NCBI GenBank assembly: GCA_030062745.1 | Contig: CP099846.1 | Location: 24,655,701-24,719,700 of the forward strand | Origin: Capitulum mitella | Lineage: Eukaryota; Arthropoda; Thecostraca; Pollicipedomorpha; Pollicipedidae | DNA: 64,000 bases | Direction: 5' to 3' | Shown: piece after piece, positions 34,730-47,556 of the stretch | How positions within the stretch are numbered: position 1 is the first letter of the stretch | Layout of the letters: every line of letters starts with the position of its first letter | Made by a program: the position numbers and the translations under genes | Notes under the pieces: model-generated | Told to the model about the DNA's origin: nothing | The model's database searches: none | Seen by the model: the letters and a program-made list of their open reading frames with translations, nothing else

Positions 34730-35230
34730 CGGTTAGATTCAGAAGCAGATAGACGAACACGAAAAGGGCTACACAGAGACGGACATACATTGAAGGACAG
34801 ACAGACACAGGGAATGAGACGAAGACAGAAAGAAGACACAGAGATAGATAGAAACGAGTGACTGGTGTGAGTGGGGAACGAGTGGCGAACAAGGAAAGAC
34901 TTCGTAAATGTGGGGGAGACTGAGGGACACCAAAGAGACCGGCAGAAAATGACAGAGATCGACGGAGCGACGGAGTTCGACGGAAGCCCGTGGAGAGCGG
35001 TGGAGACCAGTAAAGACCAAAAGGAACCGACGGAGACCGGCTGAGACAGACAGAGACCGATATACATCAAACAAGATTTAGAGAGACCGAAGGACTGATG
35101 GTCTGATGGAGACCAAAGGAGACGAACAGAGACTAATGGAGATCAAGCTAGATCGAAGGATATCGACTGAAACGGACGTAGATCCAGGGGCACCGAGGAA
35201 GACTTGTTGACACCCTAGGTGGACAGACAG
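34730..35230. repeat. Purine-rich GAGAC/GACAGA degenerate repeat
   Basis: The plus strand is rich in GAGAC, GACGGAG and ACAGAGA words with no fixed period. Minus-strand frames of up to 126 codons here are composition artefacts. Confidence 0.6.
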
Positions 35231-36751
35231 AAGATGAACGATCTTTACGGAAACTGGGGCGGTGAAAATTGAAGAAGATGGAATAAAAGGAAAACATTTC
35301 GCACCTGTCCAGCCCGGAAAAGCGAAAAGAGAGCAGGGATGTGGCAGTGGCTGCTTCATACCCCAGTGCGTTGCATGAAGGGAAATTAATTGATAATATC
35401 TGTAGAAAAAGATTCTGACTGAAGCGCACTACGTTTTTTACAAGACATTTCAAAGAGACAGCGTGACGCAGCGTGCTCGACGCGATTGTGCGTCCGAGCG
35501 CGAAGTGTGCGGACATACGGGAAGACTAAACGGTCGAAGGCAGTCTGTTTCCAAGGAAGCTCGCAGCGCGATTGCAAAACGACATTGTGAGCAGTTGGAT
35601 GAACCGTTCAACAGTAACCAGACTGAATCGCACAATGCTGGAGTGTTGGCGAAGACATTTTGAGAAGACCGGACTGCCGACATTTGGTGCAACAAACAGA
35701 ACCCGTTTGTTGGCATTAAAGTGAGCAATACAGCCTTGGGACGGTCACGGGGTCAATTTGATCAGCTTTTCGCCCGAAACTTGATTTGCATGAAAAATTC
35801 GGACGCGCGAAGGGCTGTAGATGCGCTGCATGGCAAATGGCCAAAAAGGCGGCCGGTGCGTCCGAGAAAGGTTTGTGCACCTTGTGGCGTGCATCGAGAT
35901 CAAGAGGAGTCGCGACTTGGGGGTTTCATGGGTGGGGGCAAGCCGGACAAAAGCAGTCGACTGCCGGTCCTATATCTGATGGGCCCGCCAGCTAGATTTG
36001 TCGCATTTTTGCGCGATCTGTTTTACTTCGCTTGCGATTGCAGCAGTTCAGGAAATTGAACCAGTCAGAACGGAATCCAGCAGAATCGTCACAAGCATGA
36101 AGAACCCTTCCTGGTTATCGTATATATTATATCCTACATGTTACCCTTACCTAATCTTTGCACTTGCCTGCGCTCTACACAAGCATTAAACAGGAATGAA
36201 GAGCCCTGTTTGGTTATTATCTGTATTATATCCTATGTATCATTCTGCCCTGGTCTCTGCACTGATCTACCGCAATCATATTCAGCTGATGGAATTTGGA
36301 ACTTGTCCGACGTTTTTCTCCAAAAAGAAAAAAAGCAAATGTGCGCTCATTTTCGGTCGTCATCTTTTTATTCATGAATAGCTGTCTCAACATGCATATA
36401 TGCTATGCACAATCTCTGCTTGAAGCGTACGACCTGGTCGAGAGAGCGCTGCTGGCAAAACGACGTTTTCATTGGGGGGATTTCGCTGTGCACTGGGAGG
36501 GAGGGGGATTTGGCGGTCACTAGTGGGGAATGTCCCCCAGTTGACAGGTTAAAATGGGCCCTGTGCCGGTCTGATTCATTGTGATCAAATAATATATATA
36601 AAGTAAGGTGGTAAAATAACATGACAATATGCTAATGAAGAATACCTCCAGGAAGTAATCCACCGAACCAAATTACTTTAAAGAGGCCATGTAAGCCAGG
36701 TAATCAGCTCTCTCAGAACTACAAGGTTCAAACCCCCACAACCCAGCTGTA
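35231..36751. other. Intergenic, no gene supported
   Basis: The block at 35440-36000 is GC-richer and open in several frames, with no domain seen. G and C runs at 36470-36550 with CCCCCAGTTGACAGGTTAA resemble the end of another TTAA element, but no partner end was found. Confidence 0.4.
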
Positions 36752-37964
36752 TTAAGACGCGTACGACCGTCGGTCGGTTACGATCACGCCCGACTGGGGG
36801 GGGGGGGCAGTTGGCCGCCCCCTCTAACTCAGGAACAGTTGGTCGCACGATAAAAATAAGCGAACCGTTCGAAAGCTTGTGACGAGTAGAGTTCGAAACT
36901 GGTCTCATTTTTAGTTTTAGATAATATGTAAGCAATTTACGTCCTATACATGTTTTCTCATAGCCGACTGCGTGAGACCGAGAAATGGCCTGAATCTCAA
37001 GGGCTGTGACTAATAACGCATAGGTAAAGGCACCAGCGCACATGTAAAGGTCCGCAAATGCCGATGCACATCTAATTTCTCGGATTTGTTCAATATATAC
37101 GCCGAAACGTTGAGTTAAAGACACGGCAGTTTTCGCGCCGGCTGTCGTGTGCCGCAGCCGTACGCAGTAAGAAATTAACGGGAACTTATTTTAGCGTTCC
37201 TCTATTTTCGCGAAAAAACCTATCCATGTAAGTTTTATCGATCTTAGTGGTTCTTGTAATGGTTTTTCATGCCTAAATTTTGGAAAAATTCAATTACCAA
37301 TCTACTCAATTGGCGGAGCTTTATTCGCGAGCGCCTTTCTATCTTCAAAAGATGCAATTTTTTCAAACTTTTTGAGGTTCCTGGTATTACTTACGTCTGT
37401 GGAAGCCAGTTCTGCCATTTTCTACCCATGCTGAGTAATACATCGCTGATTTTGACGGTGGTACATTTTGGCTCACAACAGTTATTCGTGACCTGACCTC
37501 AGGTCAATGGCTGGAAGTCATTGATACTTTGCCCAATGACGGTAACTAGATGTCTTCTTAACTCCACACTAAAAATGTTATGAAATATTCAGTCAATTTC
37601 CGAAAAAACGGCATGTGTTAAAAATGGGCTTGACCTTAGGTCAATGACCCGGAAAATTCCCAAAAATCTGAGATAACAGATTTGTTGCATCTATGGAAAT
37701 CACTAATCCTTGGTAGTATTATTGTGATATCCTGTTTTGCGAAAAAGTTAGAGGGTGCTAAACTTTTTTGGACATAGGTCCGTTTCACATGACCTAGGTC
37801 AGGCACCTGACCTGACTTGAGGTCAAAACTTTGACACAAGGTGAACAAATGATCAAGCAAAAGGCACACAAAGTTTTGTGACTCTGTGTTTGTTCGTGCT
37901 CTCGTAATCCCAGAAAAACCTCAGGGCGGGCGGTCAACTGCCCCTCCAGTCGGGGGCGGGTTAA
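36752..37964 (-). mobile_element. piggyBac-like MITE, family A copy 2
   Basis: A 1213-bp element, inverted relative to copy 1, with TTAA at 36752-36755 and 37961-37964. One end keeps CCCG, four bases, then CGACTGG. At the other end GACG replaces CCCG, but the 31-base spacer before CGACTGGGG is intact. The palindromes TGACCTCAGGTCA (37494), TGACCTTAGGTCA (37631) and TGACCTAGGTCA (37790) correspond to those of copy 1. No transposase is encoded. Confidence 0.8.
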
Positions 37965-39460
37965 ACATGCCTAGTCAGGGACGGCGAATTGCATTTCCGG
38001 CTGAGGGCAAGCTCTATCGGATCAACGGCCAACCTCATTTGGATTACTTTCTCCCCTCCCCAAAAAATAACCGAATTTTGTTCTTTTTGCTGTCGACCGT
38101 CTTTTCGTTTAACAAGCAAACTTTTCCCCAGGTTTTGGCGCTGGTGTACATTTGTGTGCTCTAAAATGCACGCATTTTTTTTATTCAGGCCTGTACTTAT
38201 TGACATTTTTTAGGTCTTTGCCCTTGGGCATCCATCTGCATAATGGTGAATGATGCAAGCTTCTGTCTCTTATTTTGTTTGCGTTTAGAACACGAATTCA
38301 ACATTATAATAACGTTTATTTGTAAACAGTTGAAAGACAGTTTCCTGGCACAATATTAAATTATAACTCGAAGCTCAGTAAGAAAGTTCTTACGAACTAT
38401 CACACGGTAACGCGATCCTTATCTCAAGCACTTACCAAAGCAGCTTTGTCCAGGGCCTCGCCTTACATGTTAACTGGGCATTCAGCCCCCGCAGTGGAAT
38501 CGCCAGCCCCCGTCAAGGCAAAACCAGGTAAATGGGGTGGGGGAGGCTGTTGGAATGCTCAAAATCTTGAAGTCTTAAACAGGTTTTCTGCGGAGACATA
38601 GCTTAAAATTCTTCCAAATGCAAAATCACCGTAAAATGCCTCGTCCATCAGTTTTTCGTGCGATTAAATCATAGGTGGCAGTGTATGGAAACATCATATG
38701 CTAATACCATTGTTATGCTACAATGAAACCGAAAGGAAAAAACCGAAAACAATGCAGTCGAACTCAGAGGGGTAAAGGGCAGGGTAGATAGTAGGCTAGA
38801 GGCAAAAAACAAGGTCCAAAAAACATAATTATCTTGCACGCAGCCATATCCCGAAAACCACCACTGCTATAGTTCTAAGTGGTCTACTTGTGAAGAGTTT
38901 AGGTTTTTTTTAACATTGCATTTTGACCTGAATATGACCGTTTTTCGCAACTATCTGCCTTCTCATGAAACCTACGCTCGTTTTAGCCATACAGTCAAAT
39001 AAGCTTAGAGCTCACTGAAATGCAACATGACCTGATATTCCATCCAACATGGCGTATAGCGCCTCTTGATGCGATTTTGAAGTCATAATGCCTTAAAATC
39101 AGCCACGTTCTTACAAGCGGAATCAAATACGTTGGGATGATCTGTTCGATTATAGTCAACGAACCCAAACATCGAATAATACTAATAACGGTGGTGTGAT
39201 AAAAGGCATATATAAATGACATGGGAGATGAAAGAAATGTGATCAGTTTGGACAGTTTCTTATCCTAACCATTGCTGATTTTTCCTGCGAATGTCCTAGT
39301 GCTGTATAGCTAAGTTGGTCTTGGCGCGGAGTCTACATGTCTACAGCCTTTTCCTCGCAATTACCGTGCGTTCGTTCATTGTCTTATCCTTATCATTACT
39401 GATTTTTCATTCAGTTGTTTTAATGCTTCATATGTAAGCTCATTGGTCTTGACGCGGCGT
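37965..39460. other. Intergenic, nothing recognised
   Basis: No gene or repeat is recognised between the MITE and the hairpin at 39461. Confidence 0.45.
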
Positions 39461-39498
39461 GTAGATATATGTACTTGCGTAGCAGTACATATATCTAC
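39461..39498. repeat. 15-bp perfect hairpin
   Basis: GTAGATATATGTACT (39461-39475) pairs perfectly with AGTACATATATCTAC (39484-39498) over an 8-base loop. The following DNA repeats GTACTTGCG and GTAGCAG from the loop region, which suggests local duplication. Confidence 0.8.
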
Positions 39499-42106
39499 AT
39501 TATTGTACACTCTTGTACTTGCGAGTAGCAGTATTTCGTATCTCTTCACATCTCACAATGTCTTCATTTCAAGGGGTCCCTGTATCTCACGAAATCGCCT
39601 CCACCCTCGTAACCACTCACACATTACTTTGCAGACGCTAGCGATTTGTGAAACTAGGAACACCCGTAGGAGCACAGTTTCGTTTAGATACCCACCGATG
39701 AAAGCAAATCTACCATAGGAAAGATAGCGCGCTTCTTGTGACGTATTGAGGGAGAAGTGTCGGCGACAGTCCTGTTCTGAAATTCTCAGCTCCTGTTCGG
39801 GACGTGGTCGCTGCACACTACACAGGTCACAGAATTCGTTACATAGAGCAAAGAAAGACTGTATTAACCCATACGTACCACAGGAATAACACCAGAACAT
39901 CTAAAAGTGTACTTGTGAATCATTCAGGTGTTCCTAGCATCACAAGGAATACAGCCAGTTAAACAATGCAACAACGTAGTGTCATGTGTCATAAGTTTAG
40001 CCAGACTGGGATCGTCCCTCCGAGTTTTGCGGAAGTCGACTTTATGACTAAAGCACTGCATTAAAAAGACTTGGTAAAACAAATCTCAATAAAGTCGGGC
40101 GCAGTTATTGGGGCCGGTTCTGTGAAGAAATTACACCATGTTAAATTATGTTATCGTGCGATACCTATTCTTTTATGTTGCATCCGGTTATCATATGCAT
40201 TATGTAGCAGCACATTGTTACTTAGCCCATGTTCGTCTTCCGCGCCGTGCATTTACGACGTCCTCCAACTGACTTGGCTCCGCCTCTGTAAGAATGTTCT
40301 TGGTACATATGTGACCCGAAAAACGCACCTTAAGGTCAATGATGCCATCTTGGGCAAAATACAGGGCCACTTTTGAACTGGCGAGGGTCAAAACATAGGG
40401 CTGGTTTGGTTTAAGCAAAGTTATGACTCATGACAAGGCTTACAGTAAAAACTAAAAAAAAAAACTATCTTAAAAAAACTAATTAACTTAAAAAACTATC
40501 TTTCGCAGGGCAAAAATGCGTGGTTTGAAAATATGAGTTTCACGTAACGGCCTTTTGTAAACGAATACAAAAATGTTGTTCCTAGGGGCTACATTAACGT
40601 ACATGCGAATTTTCCGTGGTTCCAATGTAGTAGGCAGGTGTAACTGGAATACCAAATTTTCGGACCTGCCCCCCCAGTCAAAATTCCTTAGACAAGGCCA
40701 TGGCTTCGGCTGTCCCCCCCCCCCCACACACACCATATAACGATGCCAGCACCAAACTTCTGACATGTGGGACGGAACCATTTTGCCAGAGTGCCCAAAG
40801 GATTAACAGTCAGTACCATGCCCAACACCACTATGCATACTATACGAAAAAAGAATCTCGGCATACATCAAACTGAGTGACGCTAAAAACACATAGGGCT
40901 AATGCGTAATAAATATAGTACAATTTTCCCCACAGGGCTTATGTTAAATCTTCAAAAAGTGGGGCCATGGCCCCGTCCTCACCCTTTCCCCTGTTCCTAT
41001 GCACATGTAACAATGTTTACAGAAACGGTTATATTGCTCTCTATTGATGTCACGTTTGGTGCAAAAAGCTGTCGAGTACAGCTGTGCTGATTACTCCTGA
41101 AATCATCGTCAGAATGTTGCGTCTTGGAATGGGCGCCGAGTGCCATCAAATTTCATGACTACCATATCTGAAAAACCTTCGGATTTGCACTAAATTTCGC
41201 GAAACAGTTATCGTCTGTCGCCCTTGCTCCCACAATGATTTTTTAACAGCAAAAGGTTGATCTTTTACGATTTTGCTTAGTGCAGTGACCGAAATTTCTG
41301 GGGGCCAAAAGCATCGTTTTGTCCCCCGGCCGTCAGGCTGGGGAGTGACTGCCCCTCCTACCCCCCCCCCCTTTCCGCCGTCGCTGTGCCTAGTACCAAG
41401 CATATGCCACTAAGGAAAGGTAAGATGAAAGTTCATGAAGCATGTGATCCTTTTTCGTATAAAAGACAATGTTATATATTTCGTATAAAAGACAATGCAG
41501 TGCTCTTGGTACTTCTGCTCATGTCAAACACCCACCACCATGTATTGCGTAGGTATGTAGAAGGCTTCTAGCAGGTACCCATCTTTGGGTAAGTCGATAA
41601 ACGTGCCCCGGGGACACCTACGCGATTTGTTAAATCATCACTAGATTTACTTTGTATTATCCAGTTGTCATCATGCCACTGGTTTCATGTATTTTTGGCC
41701 AGATAGACCCTGGGCACCTGTCTATATCGATTTCTGTGTCTAGCATAAAATATACGTAATTGTTGCCACTAGTGCGCCGTAATTGGGAAAAAATGGTAGA
41801 TATATCAAGGGCAATCAGCGTTAAAATGCAGCAGACAGTAGCTAAAACTGATACGCAGTAACACCCGAAACGATGACTACCTATGTTTTGCCGTGGCAAT
41901 GTTCCAATTTTAGGTACATGCTGAAACTATCCTACATTCTTGTCTGTTACCTTAGAGGAGTACCTGGAGAGCAGAGCCTAACTGCATGCAATGTTCCATA
42001 CAGTACATTTATATTCATGTATCATATAAAGTGTGGCACAAATATTGTGATTTTGCAGTATTTTATAGAACTAGGTTCTATACTATATAGCACTGAATAG
42101 TAAAGG
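39499..42106. other. Intergenic, no gene supported
   Basis: C runs at 40671 and 40715 and a CCCCC-rich stretch at 41320-41372 resemble the ends of TTAA-type MITEs but lack defined termini. Open frames of about 100 codons have no support. Confidence 0.4.
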
Positions 42107-42129
42107 AGCGTATATATATATACACATAC

Positions 42130-42180
<51 letters not shown>
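42107..42180. repeat. TA/CATA microsatellite
   Basis: ACATACATACATACATA-type and TA repeats, about 74 bp. Confidence 0.95.
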
Positions 42181-42181
<1 letters not shown>

Positions 42182-42239
42182 ATATCATAGAAAAATAATT
42201 TGTATGAAAAAATAAGAAACGCGATTACGCTGACATACA

Positions 42240-42480
42240 GTTGATATTTTGAATCAATGGATGATCCGAATCAAAGAAGAACTCGAGAACCAATGTTTGA
42301 TCCAGATCAGTTTTTAAAAAAACTGGCGCGAATCACGTTTGATTGGGATCAGTTTTGAAAAACAAAAACTTACGTGAATCGCATTCGATTCGGACCAGAT
42401 TCAAAAATAGCCGTGATTCAAATGCTGCTCCGGATCAGATCATTGTGATTCGGATCCTGACCCGAATCACTCAAAAGATA
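42240..42480. repeat. GATCC/GAATCA-rich dispersed repeat, copy 2
   Basis: Words GATCCGAATC, GATTCGGA and CCGTGATTCAAA recur, similar to 32830-33030. A GAATCGGC-rich patch follows at about 42650-42735. Confidence 0.5.
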
Positions 42481-44880
42481 CCGAGCACAAGTCTGATGCT
42501 TTTCACCCCAATGATCGCATTTACACTTCACTATGTTTGAACCGGAACGACACTAAGAAACCGAGTCATGCGGCAAGTTCAATACACATCGGCTGTCTGC
42601 TTTTACGACCATCATCCGAAACACATTCGAACGATGTCAGTTGCCTTCGGCCGAATCGGAAGTGACGTTGCTCTGCGGTTGAATCGGCTGTCGAACGCGC
42701 GGGCTGAATCGGCAGCCGAATCGGCCGCCGAAAACGACGATGAATAGCCAGTTGTGAACGGATCGTTACTTCAACTTAAAGAACGAATCAGGTTGGGCAG
42801 CCGGCCCGGCCCGGCCGTTACGCTTTTTCCAAGCTCCTCATTGCTTCCGAATCTGAAGGAACACGTAAAAGAACTTGTTTGCCACGCATTCCACAATGTG
42901 TCTTACTGCTTTGTTCGAACTTTGGTTTGACTTCACCCAGTCATGTTGCGCAACACGAGTCTCCTGCTAACGTTTATTAGCCTGCGTCCTGTCCCGCAAT
43001 AGCCGTGAATAAAACACTGACAAATATGATGCCTCTTACCAATAATAGACAGGAGATTTGCGGCAAATTGCCTTGAAACTCCGTAAATATAGTTTCCATA
43101 TGAGATGACAGGCATAGGTATACTGGAACTGATTCCTAACACAACAGGCCAAAACTTGGCCATGTTAGTTCTAAAGGCGTGATAAAAGTGGAGCATTGCC
43201 TTTAACATGTGCACTGGTGACCCTGAATAAATCGACGCTCCAGGTGCGCCAAAGGTTCAGGTTCATGTTCAGATGTGCATTTGCCGAGGGTCCACGATGA
43301 GAGTGGTTTTTCGCCTGGCACGTCAATCTAGAGATCATATGGAAATGGAAGAGGAGGTCCGGGCATGGGTATGGAAAGGTAACAGTCGCTCATTGCAAGC
43401 CGTAGAGTGCCGTCCGTATATTAGGAAACACCGCCGGTTGTAAAGAAGAAGGACTTCACAGTACTACAACAAGCGGCATTAGTTGGGCGCTTGGAGGGGG
43501 ATTGCCTTGGAAAAATGAAGAGATCTCGTTCACCCCGCCCCTCCCCCCCTCCCGCCTGCCATCTAGACTCATGGCAACTGGGCAATGGACGCAGCGATTA
43601 AATCCATATTTGTTACAAGTGTATGGCAATGTCTGGCAACCACTCAGACAGGTGCATACAGGTGCATGCATGCGTCTGAACTTGGGAACTGGGAAATCCC
43701 CAGCCGGAAAAGCGGCATACCTGAGCTCCAGACTGCTAGGCTAATCTGGACGCCAACCTTTCAGAACAAACATTCCGATTCTGCTTCGGGCAACAACCTA
43801 CCGCAGTCAGTGTATGACGAGACGATATCCGTGTGGCTTTCATCATCCTTGTAGCACAGCGCCATTTTAGGTGATATTTTGAACCGCTTCATTCGCCCGG
43901 ATGTCAAAGTTTTCTGAGGGCTTATTTCAGCGCCAAAATACCATCACGTTTAAGCCGTGACCATTGTCTCAAGCTCACTGAGTAAACTGTGAAGCATTTG
44001 TCCATCTAAAGAGTTCGCCATGACGTCATGGTTTGAGCCTAAGCCATGCAATGGAAAACCTCCTCCGAGCATTTTACCTAGAGGCAATCTACGCCCAAAC
44101 ATTGAGGTGACTAAGACGTGGGGAAAATTTGCCAGGTATGACGACGTCCTATTTCCTGAAGAGCAAACTTTATCTCACGACTTCAGAGCGTTCAAGATTA
44201 GAAACCACATTTGCATAGATGCCTGGAAGCAAGTGTACAGTGGCATCGGAACCCCTGTGGAAACGGGGTCATACGTGATTTTTGCCTCGTTTATTCCCGT
44301 GTGCCGCCATATTGTTAATGTTAAATATTGCCCAGAAGTCGGACGGAAGCTGCCCCTTCCCCTCGGTTCCTATGCCCCTGCATGGGTGAACTTGCTGACT
44401 TGACCTTTTTTGTTCGCAGAACATGCAGCTTCAAGAAAACATCTCCAAAATCTTTAAGAGCTATGGGATCGCGTTTTAAATTGCAACAGCATTGGACACC
44501 AGCCGACCAATCAGCTCCTGGACATTCAGGGAATAGAACGACCGCACTGACACTGGGACATTGGAACAGGTGGACGGTGGTGGTGCCACAAACAGGTTTC
44601 GCACCGATTCTATGCATGCCACATTTTTGCATAGAGCTTCAAGTTAAAGGAAAACATTGATGAACTTTTGACCATTCTCAGCCAAAGCATATGCCAGTCT
44701 GGGGCTCTCCGTCTGAGTGACCCAGAAATAACAGTGCTATGTATATCTCACATAACTTACTCACGGCAATGGGACGGACGGAGTAATTGTCCCAAACAGC
44801 GTCAGTGTTTTGCAAAAGCAATAAACGATGAAGGACGGTGTGTGTCACTCCGCTATCATCTGCGACCGACTGATTTCTGT
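42481..44880. other. Intergenic, no gene supported
   Basis: A 127-codon plus-strand frame at 44020-44403 has balanced composition but no recognised family and no splice context. The rest holds nothing I can name. Confidence 0.4.
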
Positions 44881-45751
44881 AATGGATGTCTGATTGGTCA
44901 TTGCTTTTGGAACAGAGCAAAGTGACAATGAACGTTTTTTGTGCCAGTAGACGCAAATGCTCGATGGTCTTTCTTTGGCAAAAATACCAAGCTGCCGCTC
45001 CCAGCAGTGGCGCAGTGACATTCCGCCATGATGGAACCTTTTTACATTGTAAACGGTCTAGTCCTCCCACACGTACGATATTGCATCGCTGTGTTTGGCA
45101 ACTACTCACCGAGAAGCCTCAAGCAGCTTCAGAGGATCATCATTTTTAGTGCAAGGGTGGTGACTGGCAAGCGAAAGTTCGACAACATATCGGAAGTCCT
45201 GAGGGGACCGGGCTGGTTCACCGCCAGACAACTAGCTAAGTACCACTTCCTCACTCTCCTACACAGCATCCGTGAGTGCGGAGAGCCATCGTCTCTCGCC
45301 TCGTTCTTCGATCAGAACTTGAACATCCGCTCCATGCACTCACGACAGGACGAACCTTCCTCGCACCCGCACGGAGGCTGGCAGGCAGCAGTTGGCGTAC
45401 CGAGCCCCAGTATGTATAACGGACTGCCTACCGAGCTGACCAGGCGGAAACTTCATTCTTCTAAAGGGAACTTAAAGATGCTTTTTAAAGGATGACAGTG
45501 TGACGTAGAATGTTGGTTCTGGCCGTCGTTTGTCTTTGCGCTTGTTTTGTTTTTTATTCTATTTTATTTTTTGCACTTGTCCGACGTCAAAGTGCTGGGA
45601 GGTGACTGGCCATTACTATTATTGTCCGATACTGAGTGCATAATCTAGACCCCTCATCAAACTGTAATGTTTTATTCTATATGATACAGGGCAGAGAATA
45701 GCCACCATGTATGTGGAATGTCCCAAGAAACAAACTGAACTGAACTGAACT
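44881..45751 (+). mobile_element. LINE 3' fragment, L2/CR1-like
   Basis: The frame at 45028-45495 has the C-terminal tail of a non-LTR retrotransposon reverse transcriptase. Landmarks are LVLPHVRYCIAVFGN, then LKQLQRI with SARVVTGKR, then GWFTARQLAKYH, LLHSIRECGEP and near the end MYNGLPTEL. These follow the order seen at the end of CR1/L2/Jockey-type reverse transcriptases (LPHVDY-VWGN, LQ--NRAAR, YN-LP). The catalytic YxDD part is missing and the upstream frame is broken. The 3' end is a short tandem AACTG repeat (45732-45750), as in L2/CR1 elements and unlike poly-A LINEs. It is a dead, 5'-truncated copy. Confidence 0.75.
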
Positions 45752-46342
45752 GGCTGTCATTTTGATGCGGCCAACTTCGCCTCGCTGTCCCCAGCCCATC
45801 CCCCCGTCCTCCTCGAATCCGCCAGCTGAGAGCTGACTTCCCGACCTCTCAGTTAGACTGGTTGCATGAGCAATCCGTTTGCACACGGATTTAGTCAATA
45901 CGTATTTGACTCCCATAAGTCGCTTTTGCTCTCCCGGCTGCATAAGACAAGGAACGGATCGTTGGTGCCATGCGGATAATGTTCGGATCCCGACAGTACG
46001 CATTTAAAACGTATTATGGACGGTTATGATGCCTTTGCGACGATCACGACCCAAACGTTTCTATTCCCTAAGCCGCGTTAAGCATCTCGGTTGGAACACT
46101 TAAGCGGGATTAGCAGTACTGGAGTGTGTGGCCAGAATGGTGGACAACTGAAGCTGTTGAGCGCGAGTAATGCTTTATATTTTGGGTCATTTTTTGCAGT
46201 CGATGATCAAAGAGTTTAAATTAAGCAGTTGGACGTTCCAAAAAGTGGAAAGGTCTTCCTGGCCGCTCCTCTACCAACGTCCATGCACAAGCTACAAACA
46301 GTCAAAAACGTCTCATTCATTCATGTTAAAAGGTCGCTAGCT
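45752..46342. other. Intergenic, nothing recognised
   Basis: No gene is seen between the LINE fragment and the next MITE. Confidence 0.45.
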
Positions 46343-47556
46343 TTAACCCTATTCCCGGAGCGCTAGACGGTATGGCCGACTCGCGGCAGGGGGACGGATT
46401 CGCCCCCCTCCCTGAGACCTCGAAAAATACACATCCGATTTTATCGCAACAAAGGGCAATCGATTTGCAATGAAGTAAACTACATTTTTACAAAAGGAAA
46501 TTTTCAAAATTTTGAAAGGCGTGGATATAGGGGGGCAAAAATGTCAAAATCAGGGGTAATTTTTTACTTCTTATAAATCCGTTGTTTATGGACCGAAATC
46601 CATGAAACTGGCATGAATCGAGAGATTATGGATAGGACTTTTGCCATTGGTACACGCATCTGAAATTTTGAGAAAATTCATGGACGTTTACAGGGTTTCA
46701 AAAATAGGAGGATTAATTTTCCAACAACTGAATGAACAAAAAAGGCAAAAACACTTTTTTTGGCTTCTGCTAGTCATGTTATGCTAAAGAAGTACAAATC
46801 GCATCACAGTGTTTGTATGTCAGCATAGGCGGTGCCAGGGACATGAAAAAGGGGGAACTGTCTTGGTACACGTTCTTCAGATCAACTTGTGACCTTTCAC
46901 CTTAGATGGCCTTCAGTGACCTTGGAGTCACTTGAAGTGATCTTGTGTGCATTTAATATTATCTGTAAACGTTTTCTATCATTTGAATTCACTCTATTTC
47001 AAAAATTTCATTTTATGGCTATTGCGATATAGGTTACGCGCAATGATATTTTAGATCACAGCTCTGTGACTCGACCTGGTATCAAGCTGAAACTTGAAAC
47101 ACAAGTAGAGGACACCTCTCTACGTCATATATATTCCAAGTTTGGCATTTGAAAAAACAGTGCCGAAATTATTGCAATAAAACCAAATTTTGATTTTTGA
47201 CCTTGACCTGACCTTGTAAAGTGACCTCAGGTAAAGAATGTTAGATATGCACATTGTCCAACTATTTAGCTATACATTCATATAAAGTTTTAAGTTCTAT
47301 CTTAAAAATGCTGTTTTTGGCAGACGTTTTCCTTTTACCCTCAACATGGACAAAAATGGCCTGAGGTGCCTCCCAAAAACGTTGCCTGGCTCCGCCCCTG
47401 AGCAAAATAGAATTTTGAAATCTTGTCACGGCACGTAGAAAACATAGCTAGTAAACGTCACCAAGTTTCGTGAAGCTGCATTAAAAAGCCTGGAATTGGT
47501 AAGCAAAACACCCGAGGGGGGGGGCGGATTGAGCACCCTGTCGGCAATAGGGTTAA
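46343..47556 (+). mobile_element. piggyBac-like MITE, family B copy 2
   Basis: A 1214-bp element with TTAA at 46343-46346 and 47553-47556 and ends TTAACCCTATTCCCGG and, at the right, TTAACCCTATTGCCG. It is in the same orientation as copy 1 and similar over the full length, with scattered substitutions and small indels. The TGACCTTGACCTGACCTTG cluster (about 47200) is intact, while the first cluster has decayed. It encodes no transposase. Confidence 0.85.

Noticed and set aside
34690-35074. Minus-strand frames of 101-126 codons rich in Ser and Leu
   Set aside because: Arise from the GAGAC-rich degenerate repeat.
36470-36556. CCCCCAGTTGACAGGTTAA as a third TTAA-type MITE end
   Set aside because: No matching second end in the vicinity; G/C runs alone are not enough.
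36680-36745. tRNA-like GGTTCAAACCCC downstream of GTAAGCCAGG
   Set aside because: B box is good but D-arm and anticodon arm do not form; a chance match or decayed SINE.
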